A stretch of DNA of 64,000 nucleotides from Burkholderia ubonensis subsp. mesacidophila (lineage in GTDB: Bacteria > Pseudomonadota > Gammaproteobacteria > Burkholderiales > Burkholderiaceae). Both the position numbers and the translations under genes were made by a program. Every line of letters starts with the position of its first letter. Position 1 is the first letter of the stretch. Below are positions 1-8,787 of this stretch, piece after piece. Under the pieces are notes generated by a model, which was given only the letters and a program-made list of their open reading frames with translations, was not told the origin of the DNA and did no database searches. The stretch is from the NCBI RefSeq assembly GCF_002097715.1, contig NZ_CP020737.1, forward strand, positions 248,001 to 312,000, written 5' to 3'.

Positions 1-633
1 CTCGCGCGCATTGGCTCCGTCACGCGCGCGCTGCGCGACTCGATGCGCGAGCTCGGACTCGACAAGCACGTCGAGCGCGCGGCGGAAGCCGTGCCGGACG
101 CGCGCGACCGGCTGCGCTACGTCGCGACGATGACCGAGCAGGCGGCCGAGCGCGTGCTGACCGCGATCGAGGTCGCGAAGCCGATGCAGGAGCGCATGCA
201 GAACGAGGCCGAGGCGCTCGACGCGCGCTGGGCGCAGTGGTACGCGGCGCCGATCGAGCGCGCGGAGGTCCGCGAGCTGATGGACGACACGCGCTCGTTC
301 CTGCGCGCGCTGCCGGACGCGACGTCCGCGACCAGCGCGCAGCTGCTCGAGATCATGCTCGCGCAGGACTTCCAGGACCTGACCGGGCAGGTGATCAAGA
401 AGATCATGGACATGGTCTACCTGATCGAGCAGCAGCTCCTGACCGTGCTGGTCGAGAACATCGCGCCGGAGCGGCGCGAGCAGTTCGCGGCGTTCGCGGC
501 CGAGCAGGTGATGAGCAGCACCGGCAGCCCCGAATCGCTGCTGAACGGCCCGCAGATCAACCCGGAAGGCAAGACCGACGTCGTCCAGGACCAGGCGCAG
601 GTCGACGATCTGCTCGCAAGCCTCGGCTTCTGA
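1..633 (+). CDS. cheZ: CheZ, chemotaxis phosphatase (5' partial)
   Basis: CheZ dephosphorylates CheY-P at the flagellar motor and receptor arrays and so ends the tumble signal. The reading frame is open from base 1, so the N-terminus lies outside the window; 210 residues are visible. The catalytic helix motif DFQDLTGQ carries the Asp and Gln known in the family to act on CheY-P. The protein ends in a short acidic-hydrophobic tail ([10 protein letters not shown]) typical of the CheY-binding C-terminal helix. The middle is a long predicted helix rich in Glu, Ala and Arg, as expected of the four-helix-bundle dimer. The flagellar export operon starts about 3 kb downstream on the same strand. cheY would be expected just upstream but cannot be seen. 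Confidence 0.95.
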   Translation, partial: LARIGSVTRALRDSMRELGLDKHVERAAEAVPDARDRLRYVATMTEQAAERVLTAIEVAKPMQERMQNEAEALDARWAQWYAAPIERAEVRELMDDTRSFLRALPDATSATSAQLLEIMLAQDFQDLTGQVIKKIMDMVYLIEQQLLTVLVENIAPERREQFAAFAAEQVMSSTGSPESLLNGPQINPEGKTDVVQDQAQVDDLLASLGF

Positions 634-739
634 CCTTCCCGAGGGCGCGCCGTCCGGCGCCGCCCGCCCGGGCCTCGCGCGGCGGCCGCTCCGGCGGCTC
701 CCCGGCGGCACGGCCCCGGGCGAATCCTCATGCGCGCCG

Positions 740-770
740 TTGACACTTGGTTACACTCCGCAGGCATACT
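740..770 (+). promoter_or_regulatory. Probable sigma-70 promoter for the DUF2844/DUF3443 pair
   Basis: A consensus -35 box TTGACA lies at 740-745 and a -10-like CATACT at 765-770. The 19-bp spacing is longer than ideal. It is the only good promoter-like match in the gap between cheZ and the GTG start at 890, so transcription of the next two genes probably begins near 777. Inference from sequence only. Confidence 0.5.
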
Positions 771-889
771 ACGCTTCAAGCTGTATCAGAATCACCGTTC
801 GTCGGTTTGTCTGACACGACATGACGCGATGGCGTCGCGGTTCGCACCGCGCTCGCCGTCGACAACGAGGCAAGTCCCTGGGGGGGAAC

Positions 890-1393
890 GTGAACCTGAA
901 ACGTCTGGGCTGTGCCGTTGCGTGCGCGACGGCCTCGATGGGCGTGCTGTGGAGCATCCACGCGCACGCGGAACTGGGCGGCGCGCCGATGTCGCCGCCG
1001 GCGGACGATCGCACCGCCACCGTGCGCGCGCTGCAGCGCGCGATGCGCTCGGCCGACGGCTCGTCGGCGAGCGCGGCCGCCTACACCGTGCGCGAGCTCT
1101 CGGTCGCATCCGGCACCGTGATCCGCGAATACACGTCCGCCGCCGGCACCGTGTTCGGCGTCGCGTGGCGCGGCCCGACGATGCCCGATTTCGGCCAGGT
1201 GTTCGGCAGCTATCTTCCGCAGTACAAGGCCGGCGTCGAAGCGGCGCACGCGGCGCGCGGCTGGCGCGCGCCCGTGTCGGTCGACTCGAGCGCCATCGTG
1301 ATCCGGACGGGCGGCCACATGGGCTCGTTCTCGGGGCAAGCCTGGCTGCCGCAGGCGCTGCCTGCCGGCGTGACCGGCAACGACATCCAGTGA
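890..1393 (+). CDS. DUF2844 family exported protein
   Basis: A 167-residue protein of unknown function that matches the DUF2844 family as known from Burkholderia. The GTG start at 890 follows a G-rich ribosome site (881-887) and gives a clean signal peptide: NLKRLGCAVACATASM, a hydrophobic core, then an AHA|E cleavage region near residue 26. The mature part has the family's pattern of short beta-rich segments (TVREYTS-like, GTVFGVAWRGPTMPDF) and ends in GNDIQ. An upstream in-frame ATG at 821 would put an Arg-rich stretch before the signal peptide and has no ribosome site, so it is rejected. The stop runs into the next gene, a DUF3443 lipoprotein. The two probably act together in the envelope; no activity can be assigned. 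Confidence 0.8.
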   Translation: MNLKRLGCAVACATASMGVLWSIHAHAELGGAPMSPPADDRTATVRALQRAMRSADGSSASAAAYTVRELSVASGTVIREYTSAAGTVFGVAWRGPTMPDFGQVFGSYLPQYKAGVEAAHAARGWRAPVSVDSSAIVIRTGGHMGSFSGQAWLPQALPAGVTGNDIQ

Positions 1394-1407
1394 CCGGGAG
1401 AGTGATC

Positions 1408-2661
1408 TTGCGAATTTCTCGTACCTTCATTCGCTGGCTCGGCGCACTGAGCCTCGCGGCCGCCACGGCCGTACTCGTCGCCGCGTGCGGCGGCGGCGAC
1501 GGCGGCGGTTCCCCGCCGCCGCCCGCGCCCACCGCGTCGAACACAGCGGTCATCACCGTGGACCGGGGCGTCGCCAACGTCATCAACATCCCGACCGTCA
1601 GCGTGACCGTCTGCGCGCCGGGCACGTCGAACTGCCAGGTCGTCAGCAACGTGCTGGTCGATACCGCGTCGTACGGGCTGCGGCTCGTCAGCGACGCGGT
1701 GCCGGGCGTGCTGGGCAACCTGCCCGTGACGACCGTGAACGGCGCGCCGCTCGCCGAGTGCGGCAAGTTCGTGTCGACCTACACGTGGGGCTCGGTGCGC
1801 ACCGCCGACCTGAAGATCGGCGGCGAAATTGCCAGCTCGCTGCCGGTGCAGATCCTCGGCGACCTCGGCTCCACCAACGTCCCGACCTCGTGCACGAACA
1901 ACGGCACGGCCGCCAACTCGGCGGGGGCGCTCGGCGCGAACGGCATCCTCGGCATCGGGCCGGCGCCGTTCGACTGCGGCGTGAGCTGCACGACGTCGAC
2001 GTCGTCGTTGAGCAACAACTACTACGCGTGCCCGAACGGCAATGCGAGCTGCAACGTGACGCTCGTGCCGCTCGCGCAGCAGGTGGCCAATCCGGTGCAG
2101 CGTTTCGCGAGCGACAACAATGGCGTGATCGTGCAGATGCCGGGCATCTCGGCCACCGGCCAGGCGAGCGCGACGGGGCTGCTGACGTTCGGCATCGGCA
2201 CGCAGTCCAACAATGCGCTGGGCGCCTCGAACGTGCTGCCGTCCACGACGACGGGCGACGTCACCGCATCGTTCCTCGGCCGTACGTTGTCGCCGGCGGC
2301 CGGTGGCGGCGCGTTCTTCGATACGGGTTCCAACGCCTATTTCTTCGACGACACGCAGACTCGCTGCACGCGCAATACCCCGTTCTACTGTCCGTCGGGG
2401 ACCGTGAACTATACGGCGACGCTCACGGGCCAGAACGGTGCGCAGGCGATGGTGACCATGCCGGTCGCGAATGCGGATGCGCTGTTCGCGAACCCGTCGA
2501 CGTTCGCGTTCAACGATATCGGCGGGCCTTTCGGCTCCGCGCCGGTCACGAACCCGGCGCCATGGCTCGATATCGGCCTGCCGCATTTCTACGGCAAAAC
2601 GATCTACTTCGGGATGGACCTGCGCGGCAGCGGCGGCGCCGCACCCTACGTCGCATTCTGA
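1408..2661 (+). CDS. DUF3443 family lipoprotein
   Basis: A 417-residue predicted lipoprotein of unknown function. The TTG start at 1408 sits 7 bases after GGGAG (1396-1400) and leads straight into a signal peptide with lipobox VAAC followed by Gly-rich CGGGDGGG and a Pro linker. GTG codons at 1390 (overlapping the DUF2844 stop) and 1402 are in-frame alternatives. The mature protein contains LVDTASYGLRL near residues 90-100 and FFDTGSNAYFFD near residue 310. These two Asp-Thr-Ala/Gly-Ser motifs resemble the paired catalytic motifs of pepsin/retropepsin-like aspartic proteases. Several Cys pairs suggest disulfides. It is co-transcribed with the DUF2844 gene and followed by a strong terminator. 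The protease resemblance is my inference from the motif pair. Confidence 0.8.
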   Translation: MRISRTFIRWLGALSLAAATAVLVAACGGGDGGGSPPPPAPTASNTAVITVDRGVANVINIPTVSVTVCAPGTSNCQVVSNVLVDTASYGLRLVSDAVPGVLGNLPVTTVNGAPLAECGKFVSTYTWGSVRTADLKIGGEIASSLPVQILGDLGSTNVPTSCTNNGTAANSAGALGANGILGIGPAPFDCGVSCTTSTSSLSNNYYACPNGNASCNVTLVPLAQQVANPVQRFASDNNGVIVQMPGISATGQASATGLLTFGIGTQSNNALGASNVLPSTTTGDVTASFLGRTLSPAAGGGAFFDTGSNAYFFDDTQTRCTRNTPFYCPSGTVNYTATLTGQNGAQAMVTMPVANADALFANPSTFAFNDIGGPFGSAPVTNPAPWLDIGLPHFYGKTIYFGMDLRGSGGAAPYVAF

Positions 2662-2685
2662 GCGGCGGCGGGCGGACCGCATGAC

Positions 2686-2717
2686 AAAGGGGGGCGAGCG
2701 ATCGCCCCCTTTTTTTT
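2686..2717 (+). terminator. Rho-independent terminator after the DUF3443 gene
   Basis: Stem GGGGGCGA / TCGCCCCC around a GCGA loop, followed by eight T. It starts 25 bases after the stop codon. Confidence 0.9.
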
Positions 2718-2815
2718 ATTGAGCCGGGGGCGGTCGATTTTGTCTGCTGTTATTTAAAAATAACGCGGCATGATGCGTGACGGTTATCGCGCGGACGGCC
2801 GGCCGCATAAAATCG

Positions 2816-2844
2816 CTTAAATCCGACGAAATTCCACCTATACT
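2816..2844 (+). promoter_or_regulatory. Possible promoter reading into the palindromic element and the DUF805 gene
   Basis: A -10-like TATACT at 2839-2844 has a weak -35 (CTTAAA, 2816-2821) 17 bp upstream, in a visibly A+T-richer stretch. If used, the transcript would carry the whole palindromic element at 2873-3160 in its 5' leader before the DUF805 start at 3180. Confidence 0.35.
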
Positions 2845-2872
2845 TTTCGCGTGGTTTCCGGGGTCGTTGATT

Positions 2873-3160
2873 AGGGCCTGTTCACGCTAATAACGGGCTT
2901 GCGAACGTACCTTGCCGGTCGCAGTGCAAGGCGTGAGGAGCGCCGTTTGGCCGAGCCAAACAAGCGACGAGCAACGCCGCAATGCGGCCGGCAAGGTACG
3001 TTCCCGTGATTAAAAAAATCATTTGTGGGGCTTGCCGCCAGAAGGGCCGATCGCCGCGTCATGCTCCTTGCGAATACGCCCGGTATTCGCTGCGTCCCAT
3101 TCCTTGCGCTCGGCCCTTCTGGCGGCAAGCGCAAGCCCGTTATTAGCGTGAACAGGCCCT
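2873..3160. repeat. 288-bp structured element: 31-bp perfect terminal inverted repeats enclosing hairpin arms
   Basis: The ends 2873-2903 and 3130-3160 are perfect inverted repeats of 31 bp. Arm 1 pairs 2903-2918 with 2988-3003 (16 bp perfect), continues with imperfect pairing, and carries a tip hairpin at 2945-2961 (GTTTGGC-CGA-GCCAAAC). Arm 2 pairs 3031-3050 with 3110-3129 (20 bp perfect) and carries a tip hairpin at 3070-3090. Between the arms lies a small hairpin TGATTAAAAAAATCA. Nearly every base fits a cloverleaf-like fold. No transposase or convincing ORF lies inside and no clear target duplication flanks it. It may be a miniature inverted-repeat element or a structured intergenic repeat; its family is not recognised. 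Confidence 0.85.
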
Positions 3161-3179
3161 GGAACACGAGGTGAACAAA

Positions 3180-3560
3180 ATGAATTTCACCGATGCCGTT
3201 CGTTCAGCGTTCAATCAATATGCGACATTCGAAGGCCGGGCGCGCCGCGCGGAATACTGGTATTTCGCGTTGCTCACGTTCGCCGTGTCGCTCGTCTGCC
3301 AGTTGATCACGATGCTCGGCCATGACGCGAGCACGCCCGCGCTGCTGCTGTCGGTGGCGGCCCTGCTGATCTCGCTGGCGCTGCTCGTGCCGAGCCTCGC
3401 GGTGACCGTCCGCCGCCTCCACGATATCGGCCGTTCGGGCTGGTTCCTGCTGATCGCGCTCATTCCGATCATCGGCGGGATCATCCTGCTCGTCTGGATG
3501 TGCGCGCGCGGCACCGAAGGCCCCAACCGCTTCGGTCCCGATCCACGCGCCGCCGCCTGA
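3180..3560 (+). CDS. DUF805 family inner-membrane protein
   Basis: A 126-residue membrane protein of the DUF805 family, function unknown. It opens with MNFTDAVRSAFNQYATF and GRARRAEYWYF, the Arg/Tyr-rich amphipathic lead typical of the family, followed by about three hydrophobic segments. A conserved cytoplasmic loop (VRRLHDIGRSGWF) precedes the last helix, and the tail reads GTEGPNRFGPDP. ATG 3180 is chosen because GAGGTG (3168-3173) is well placed for it; an in-frame GTG at 3171 is the alternative. The gene begins only 20 bp after the palindromic element. It is monocistronic as far as can be seen. Confidence 0.85.
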   Translation: MNFTDAVRSAFNQYATFEGRARRAEYWYFALLTFAVSLVCQLITMLGHDASTPALLLSVAALLISLALLVPSLAVTVRRLHDIGRSGWFLLIALIPIIGGIILLVWMCARGTEGPNRFGPDPRAAA

Positions 3561-3776
3561 CCGGCGCGCGGCAGGTCGCCGCGACGGCGACGCGGCTGCC
3601 GGCGGCTGCCCACCCGCAGCTGGCCGCCCGCAGCCGCCCTCCACAGCTGGCCGCCCGCCCGATTCCCCGAAATACCCCCCTTTCCAGGCTTTGCTCGACC
3701 GATCGGCGTTTGACGCGTCCATGAATAATCGGTGTCACTGGAAAGCGGCATCCCGCCGTATCCGTCTGGAGGCCCC

Positions 3777-4988
3777 GTGGCAGACGAGAGCGATCTCGAC
3801 AAAACCGAAGCCGCCACTCCCAGGCGCCGCGAGAAGGCGCGCGAGGAGGGGCAGGTCGCGCGCTCGCGCGAGCTGGCTTCGTTCGCGCTGCTCGCGTCGG
3901 GCTTCTACGGCACGTGGCTGCTCGCGGGACCGATCGGCCAACACCTGCAGACGATGCTGCGCGGCGCCTTCACGTTCGACCGCGGGATCGCGTTCGATAC
4001 CAACCGGATGCTGATTTCGGCGGGCAGCGTGAGCCTCGAAGGGCTCGCCGCGCTCGCGCCGCTGCTCGCGATGATGGGGATTGCCGCCCTGCTCGCGCCG
4101 ATGGCGCTCGGCGGCTGGCTGATCTCGTCGAAGACGTTCGAGCTGAAGTTCGACCGCCTCAACCCGATTTCCGGCCTCGGCCGGATCTTCTCGATCCAGG
4201 GGCCGATCCAGCTCGGCATGTCGCTTGCGAAGACGCTGGTCGTCGGCGGCATCGGCGGCATCGCGATCTGGCGCAGCAAGGACGAACTGCTCGGCCTCGC
4301 GACGCAGCCGCTCCAGGACGCGTTCGCCGACGCGCTGCATCTCGTCGCCGTGTGCTGCGGCACCACGGTCGCCGGAATGCTGGTCGTCGCCGCGCTCGAC
4401 GTGCCGTATCAACTCTGGCAGTACAACAAGAAGTTGCGCATGACGAAGGAAGAAGTGAAGCGCGAACATCGCGAGAACGAAGGCGATCCGCACGTGAAAG
4501 GCCGGATCCGCCAGCAGCAGCGTGCGCTCGCGCGGCGCCGGATGATGGCGGCCGTGCCGCAGGCCGACGTCGTCGTCACGAACCCGACGCACTTCGCCGT
4601 CGCGCTGCAATACACGGACGGCGCGATGCGCGCGCCGAAGGTCGTCGCGAAGGGCGTGAACCTCGTCGCCACGCGCATCCGCGAGCTCGCGGCCGAGCAC
4701 AACGTGCCGCTGCTCGAAGCGCCGCCGCTCGCGCGGGCGCTGTATCACAACGTCGAACTCGAACGCGAGATCCCCGGCTCGCTGTACTCGGCCGTCGCCG
4801 AGGTGCTCGCATGGGTCTACCAGCTGAAGCGCTTCCGTTCGGAAGGCGGCGCGTTCCCGGCGGCGCCGGTCGATCTCGAGGTGCCGGCCGAACTCGACAA
4901 GGGCGCGTCGGTGTCCGACGAAGACGAGCGCGAGGAAGCCGAAGACGTGCTCGGCGCGCACGCCCGCGCCCAGGGAGGTAACGCATGA
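3777..4988 (+). CDS. flhB: FlhB, flagellar export switch protein
   Basis: Inner-membrane subunit of the flagellar type III export gate that switches substrate from rod/hook to filament. The GTG start at 3777 after GGAGG (3768-3772) gives ADESDLDKTEAATPRRREKAREEG, the usual FlhB N-terminus; a longer in-frame start at 3732 is rejected. Four hydrophobic helices precede the cytoplasmic domain, whose NPTH motif (VVVTNPTHFAVAL, near residue 268) is the known self-cleavage site. Length is 403 residues, with an acidic tail. It overlaps flhA by four bases (ATGA), so the two are translationally coupled. It is the first gene of flhB-flhA-flhF-flhG-fliA. Confidence 0.97.
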   Translation: MADESDLDKTEAATPRRREKAREEGQVARSRELASFALLASGFYGTWLLAGPIGQHLQTMLRGAFTFDRGIAFDTNRMLISAGSVSLEGLAALAPLLAMMGIAALLAPMALGGWLISSKTFELKFDRLNPISGLGRIFSIQGPIQLGMSLAKTLVVGGIGGIAIWRSKDELLGLATQPLQDAFADALHLVAVCCGTTVAGMLVVAALDVPYQLWQYNKKLRMTKEEVKREHRENEGDPHVKGRIRQQQRALARRRMMAAVPQADVVVTNPTHFAVALQYTDGAMRAPKVVAKGVNLVATRIRELAAEHNVPLLEAPPLARALYHNVELEREIPGSLYSAVAEVLAWVYQLKRFRSEGGAFPAAPVDLEVPAELDKGASVSDEDEREEAEDVLGAHARAQGGNA

Positions 4989-7087
4989 GCACGCCGGCCG
5001 GCCTGTTCGCGAAGCGCCCGAACCTGCTCGCGGGAACCAACCTGCGCGCGCTCGCGGGCCCGATCCTCATCTGCATGATCCTGGGGATGATGATCCTGCC
5101 GCTGCCGCCGCTGCTGCTGGATCTGCTGTTCACGTTCAACATCGCGCTGTCCGTGATGGTGCTGCTCGTCAGCATGTACACGATGAAGCCGCTCGACTTC
5201 GCGGCGTTCCCGAGCGTGCTGCTGTTCTCGACGCTGCTGCGCCTGTCGCTGAACGTCGCGTCGACCCGCGTCGTGCTGCTCGAGGGCCACACGGGCCCGG
5301 ACGCGGCCGGCCAGGTGATCGAGGCGTTCGGCCACTTCCTCGTCGGCGGCAACTTCGCGGTCGGCATCGTCGTGTTCGTGATTCTGATGATCATCAACTT
5401 CATGGTGATCACGAAGGGCGCGGGGCGGATCGCCGAAGTGTCCGCGCGCTTCACGCTCGACGCGATGCCCGGCAAGCAGATGGCGATCGACGCCGACCTG
5501 AACGCGGGCCTCATCAACGAGGAGCAGGCGAGAAAGCGCCGCACCGCGGTCGCGCAGGAAGCCGAGTTCTACGGCTCGATGGACGGCGCGTCGAAGTTCG
5601 TGCGCGGCGATGCGATCGCGGGCCTGATCATCATGGCGATCAACGTGATCGGCGGGCTGATCGTCGGGATGATCCAGCACGACATGACGTTCGCCGCGGC
5701 CGGCACGAACTACACGCTGCTGACGATCGGCGACGGCCTCGTCGCGCAGATCCCGTCGCTCGTGATCTCGACCGCGGCCGGCGTCATCGTGTCGCGCGTC
5801 GCGACCGACGAGGACATCGGCACGCAGATCACCGGCCAGCTGTTCGCGAACCCGCGCGTGCTGACGATCACCGGCGTGATCATCCTGATCATGGGGCTGA
5901 TCCCCGGCATGCCGCACTTCGCGTTCCTGCTGCTCGGCGGCGGCGCGATCTGGCTCGCCCGCACGCAGACGAAGCGCGCGGCGGCCCGCAAGGCGGCCGG
6001 CGACGTCACCGAGATCGCGCCGCCCGCCGCGCTCCCCGCCGACAGCCACGAGGCGACCTGGGACGACGTGCAGCTGATCGACCCGCTCGGCCTCGAGGTC
6101 GGCTACCGGCTGATCCCGCTCGTCGACAAGAACAGCGACGGCGAGCTGCTCAAGCGGATCAAGAGCATCCGCAAGAAATTCGCGCAGGAAATCGGCTTCC
6201 TGCCGCCCGTGATCCACATCCGCGACAACCTCGAGCTGCGGCCGAACGGCTACCGGATCGCGCTGAAGGGCGTCGAGATCGGCACGGGCGAAGTGTTCCC
6301 GGGCCAGTGGCTCGCGATCAACCCGGGCCAGGTCACGGCCGCGCTGCCCGGCGCGCTGACCACGGACCCGGCGTTCGGGCTGCCGGCCGTGTGGATCGAC
6401 GTCGCGATGCGTGAGCAGGCGCAGGTGTACGGCTACACGGTGGTCGACGCGAGCACGGTCGTCGCGACCCACCTGAATCATCTGGTCGTCCAGCACGCGG
6501 CCGAGCTGCTCGGCCGCCAGGAAGTGCAGGCGCTGATCGAGCGCACCGGCAAGGACGCGCCGTCGCTCGTCGAGGACCTCGTGCCGAAGACGATCTCGCT
6601 GACGACGCTGCAGAAGGTGCTGCAGAACCTGCTCGAGGAAGGCGTGCCGATCCGCGACATGCGCACGATCCTCGAAGCCGTGTCCGAGCACGCGGGCCGC
6701 ATCACCGACGCATTCGACATCACCGCCGCGGTGCGGCTCTCGCTCGGCCGCGCGATTACCCAGCAGTGGTATCCGGGCTCGGGCGAGATGCAGGTGATGG
6801 GCCTCGACGCGAATCTCGAGCGCGTGCTGTCGCAGGCGCTCGCCACGGGCGCGAACCCGGGCCTCGAGCCGGGCCTCGCACACGCACTCCTGACCGGCAC
6901 GCAGGAAGCGATGCTGCGTCAACAGAATCTCGGGCTGCCGCCCGTGCTGCTCGTGCAGCACGCGCTGCGGGCGATGCTCGCGCGCTTCCTGCGCCGCAGC
7001 CTGCCGCAATTGAAAGTGCTGTCGTATGCCGAAGTGCCGGATACACGCACGATCAAAGTCGTTAACGTCATCGGGGGTTCCGCTTGA
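4985..7087 (+). CDS. flhA: FlhA, flagellar export gate protein
   Basis: Central component of the flagellar type III export gate that uses the proton gradient and docks chaperone-substrate complexes. It has 700 residues, full length for the family. About eight transmembrane segments fill the first 330 residues and include the FHIPEP-family signature region (NVASTRVVLLEG and the FAVGIVVFVILMIINF helix). The cytoplasmic loop carries DAMPGKQMAIDADLNAG, a highly conserved family motif. The C-terminal domain ends in KVLSYAEVPD. A GGAGGT site at 4975-4980 precedes ATG. The last codons overlap the TTG start of flhF. Confidence 0.98.
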   Translation: MSTPAGLFAKRPNLLAGTNLRALAGPILICMILGMMILPLPPLLLDLLFTFNIALSVMVLLVSMYTMKPLDFAAFPSVLLFSTLLRLSLNVASTRVVLLEGHTGPDAAGQVIEAFGHFLVGGNFAVGIVVFVILMIINFMVITKGAGRIAEVSARFTLDAMPGKQMAIDADLNAGLINEEQARKRRTAVAQEAEFYGSMDGASKFVRGDAIAGLIIMAINVIGGLIVGMIQHDMTFAAAGTNYTLLTIGDGLVAQIPSLVISTAAGVIVSRVATDEDIGTQITGQLFANPRVLTITGVIILIMGLIPGMPHFAFLLLGGGAIWLARTQTKRAAARKAAGDVTEIAPPAALPADSHEATWDDVQLIDPLGLEVGYRLIPLVDKNSDGELLKRIKSIRKKFAQEIGFLPPVIHIRDNLELRPNGYRIALKGVEIGTGEVFPGQWLAINPGQVTAALPGALTTDPAFGLPAVWIDVAMREQAQVYGYTVVDASTVVATHLNHLVVQHAAELLGRQEVQALIERTGKDAPSLVEDLVPKTISLTTLQKVLQNLLEEGVPIRDMRTILEAVSEHAGRITDAFDITAAVRLSLGRAITQQWYPGSGEMQVMGLDANLERVLSQALATGANPGLEPGLAHALLTGTQEAMLRQQNLGLPPVLLVQHALRAMLARFLRRSLPQLKVLSYAEVPDTRTIKVVNVIGGSA

Positions 7088-8787
7088 ACATTCGCAAATT
7101 CACCGGGCCGACGAGCCGCGACGCGCTGCGGCTCGTGCGCGAGGCGCTCGGCGCCGACGCCGTCGTTCTGTCGAACCGCACGCTCGATGACGGCAGTGTC
7201 GAAATCGTCGCGCTCGCCGACGCCGAACTGTCGGCGATCACGCCGCCGGGCGCGGCCGGCGCAGCCGCGCTGCCCGGCGCGGCGTTCCGGGCCGGTGCGC
7301 TGACGCCGGCTGCTGCGGCGCCGCGCTCGGCCGTCAATCCGTATGCGATGGGCGACGGCGGCCTGCCGGACGTGTTCTCGTCGGTGTTCGGCGCGAGCGC
7401 GGAGACGACCGACGCGCCGGCGGCGCCGGTGGCGGGCTCTGCCGCCGCCGCCGCGCCTGCCGCGGGATCGCCCGCAGCCCCCTCCGAACCCGCGCCGTGG
7501 CTCGTCGAACACGCGAAGCGCCTGACGCAGCAGCGCGAAGCGCTGATCGCGCGCGCGCAGGCCACGCCGGCGCCGGAAGTCGCGCCGCGCGCGGCGCACG
7601 AAGCGACGCCGCCCGAGTGGGCGCGCGACATCGTGCGCAACGTCGCGCGCCGCGTGCCGGCGGAAGACGCCGCGCCGCGCCGCATCGCCGACGCGCCCGC
7701 CCCGAAGGCGGCGGACCGCGCGCGCATGCCTGAAGACACCGCCGCCGCAGTGGCCGACGCGGTGAAGGCGCGCATCGAGCGGATCGTCAACGACACGGTG
7801 ATGAACGAGCTCGGCTCGCTGCGCGGGATGATGGAGGAGCAGTTCGACAGCCTGATGTGGCATGAGCGCCAGCGCCGCAGCCCGGTGCACGGCGCGCTGA
7901 CGAAGCACCTGTTTGCGGCCGGCTTCTCCGCGCAGCTCGTGCGGATGATGGTCGACAACCTGCCGCAGGTCGAAGGCGAGCAGACCTTCGAGCAGGCGGC
8001 CGAATGGGCGCAGTCGGTGCTCGCGTCGAACCTGCCGGTGCTCGACAGCGAGGAAGCGCTGATGGAGCGCGGCGGCGTGTTCGCGCTGATGGGGCCGACG
8101 GGCGTCGGCAAGACGACGACCACCGCGAAGCTCGCCGCGCGCTGCGTGATGCGCTTCGGCGCGAGCAAGGTCGCGCTGCTCACGACCGACAGCTACCGGA
8201 TCGGCGGCCACGAGCAGCTGCGGATCTTCGGCAAGATCCTCGGCGTGCCCGTGCACGCGGTGAAGGACGCCGGCGACCTGCAGCTCGCGCTGTCCGAGCT
8301 GCGCAACAAGCACATCGTGCTGATCGACACGATCGGCATGAGCCAGCGCGACCGCGCGGTGTCCGACCAGATCGCGATGCTGCACGGCGCGAACACGCCG
8401 GTGCAGCGCCTGCTGCTGCTCAACGCGACGAGCCACGGCGACACGCTCAACGAGGTCGTGCAGGCGTACCGCAGCGCGGCCGGCCACCCGGACGAGGCCT
8501 CCCCGGAGCTGGCCGGCTGCATCCTCACGAAGCTCGACGAGGCGACCCACCTCGGCGGCGTGCTCGACACGGTGATTCGCTACAAGCTGCCCGTCCACTA
8601 CGTGTCGACCGGCCAGAAGGTGCCGGAGAACCTGTACGTCGCGACGAAGAAATTCCTGATGAAGAGTGCCTTTTGTGTGCCGCGCGACGGCTCGCCCTTC
8701 GTGCCGCAGGACGAGGACATGCCGACGCTGCTTTCCGCGTTGACCGCACGTTCGACCGCCGAGCTGCACGAGGTGCGTTTTGGATAA
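7084..8787 (+). CDS. flhF: FlhF, SRP-family GTPase for flagellar placement
   Basis: GTPase of the SRP54/FtsY family that fixes the site and number of polar flagella. The TTG at 7084 overlaps the flhA stop (TTGA) and gives NIRKFTGPTSRDALRLVREALG, the family N-terminus. Residues about 60-200 are an Ala/Pro-rich low-complexity linker. The NG domain follows, with P-loop GPTGVGKTTTTAKLA near residue 340, then LLTTDSYRIGGHEQL, IDTIGM and TKLDEATHLGG. The protein has 567 residues. Its 3' end overlaps the flhG start. Non-ATG start and overlap imply coupled, low-level synthesis, fitting a dosage-sensitive regulator. Confidence 0.97.
   Translation: MNIRKFTGPTSRDALRLVREALGADAVVLSNRTLDDGSVEIVALADAELSAITPPGAAGAAALPGAAFRAGALTPAAAAPRSAVNPYAMGDGGLPDVFSSVFGASAETTDAPAAPVAGSAAAAAPAAGSPAAPSEPAPWLVEHAKRLTQQREALIARAQATPAPEVAPRAAHEATPPEWARDIVRNVARRVPAEDAAPRRIADAPAPKAADRARMPEDTAAAVADAVKARIERIVNDTVMNELGSLRGMMEEQFDSLMWHERQRRSPVHGALTKHLFAAGFSAQLVRMMVDNLPQVEGEQTFEQAAEWAQSVLASNLPVLDSEEALMERGGVFALMGPTGVGKTTTTAKLAARCVMRFGASKVALLTTDSYRIGGHEQLRIFGKILGVPVHAVKDAGDLQLALSELRNKHIVLIDTIGMSQRDRAVSDQIAMLHGANTPVQRLLLLNATSHGDTLNEVVQAYRSAAGHPDEASPELAGCILTKLDEATHLGGVLDTVIRYKLPVHYVSTGQKVPENLYVATKKFLMKSAFCVPRDGSPFVPQDEDMPTLLSALTARSTAELHEVRFG

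Noticed and set aside
2871..3167. 98-codon minus-strand frame inside the palindromic element
   Set aside because: The frame follows from the self-complementary sequence; no ribosome site and no recognisable protein.
3732..3776. Longer N-terminus for FlhB
   Set aside because: Adds a non-conserved segment; the GTG at 3777 has the ribosome site and gives the family start.
4817..7009. Long antisense reading frame (730 codons) opposite flhA
   Set aside because: Arg/His-rich composition, no known domain, lies wholly over a well-conserved gene; typical of GC-rich shadow frames.
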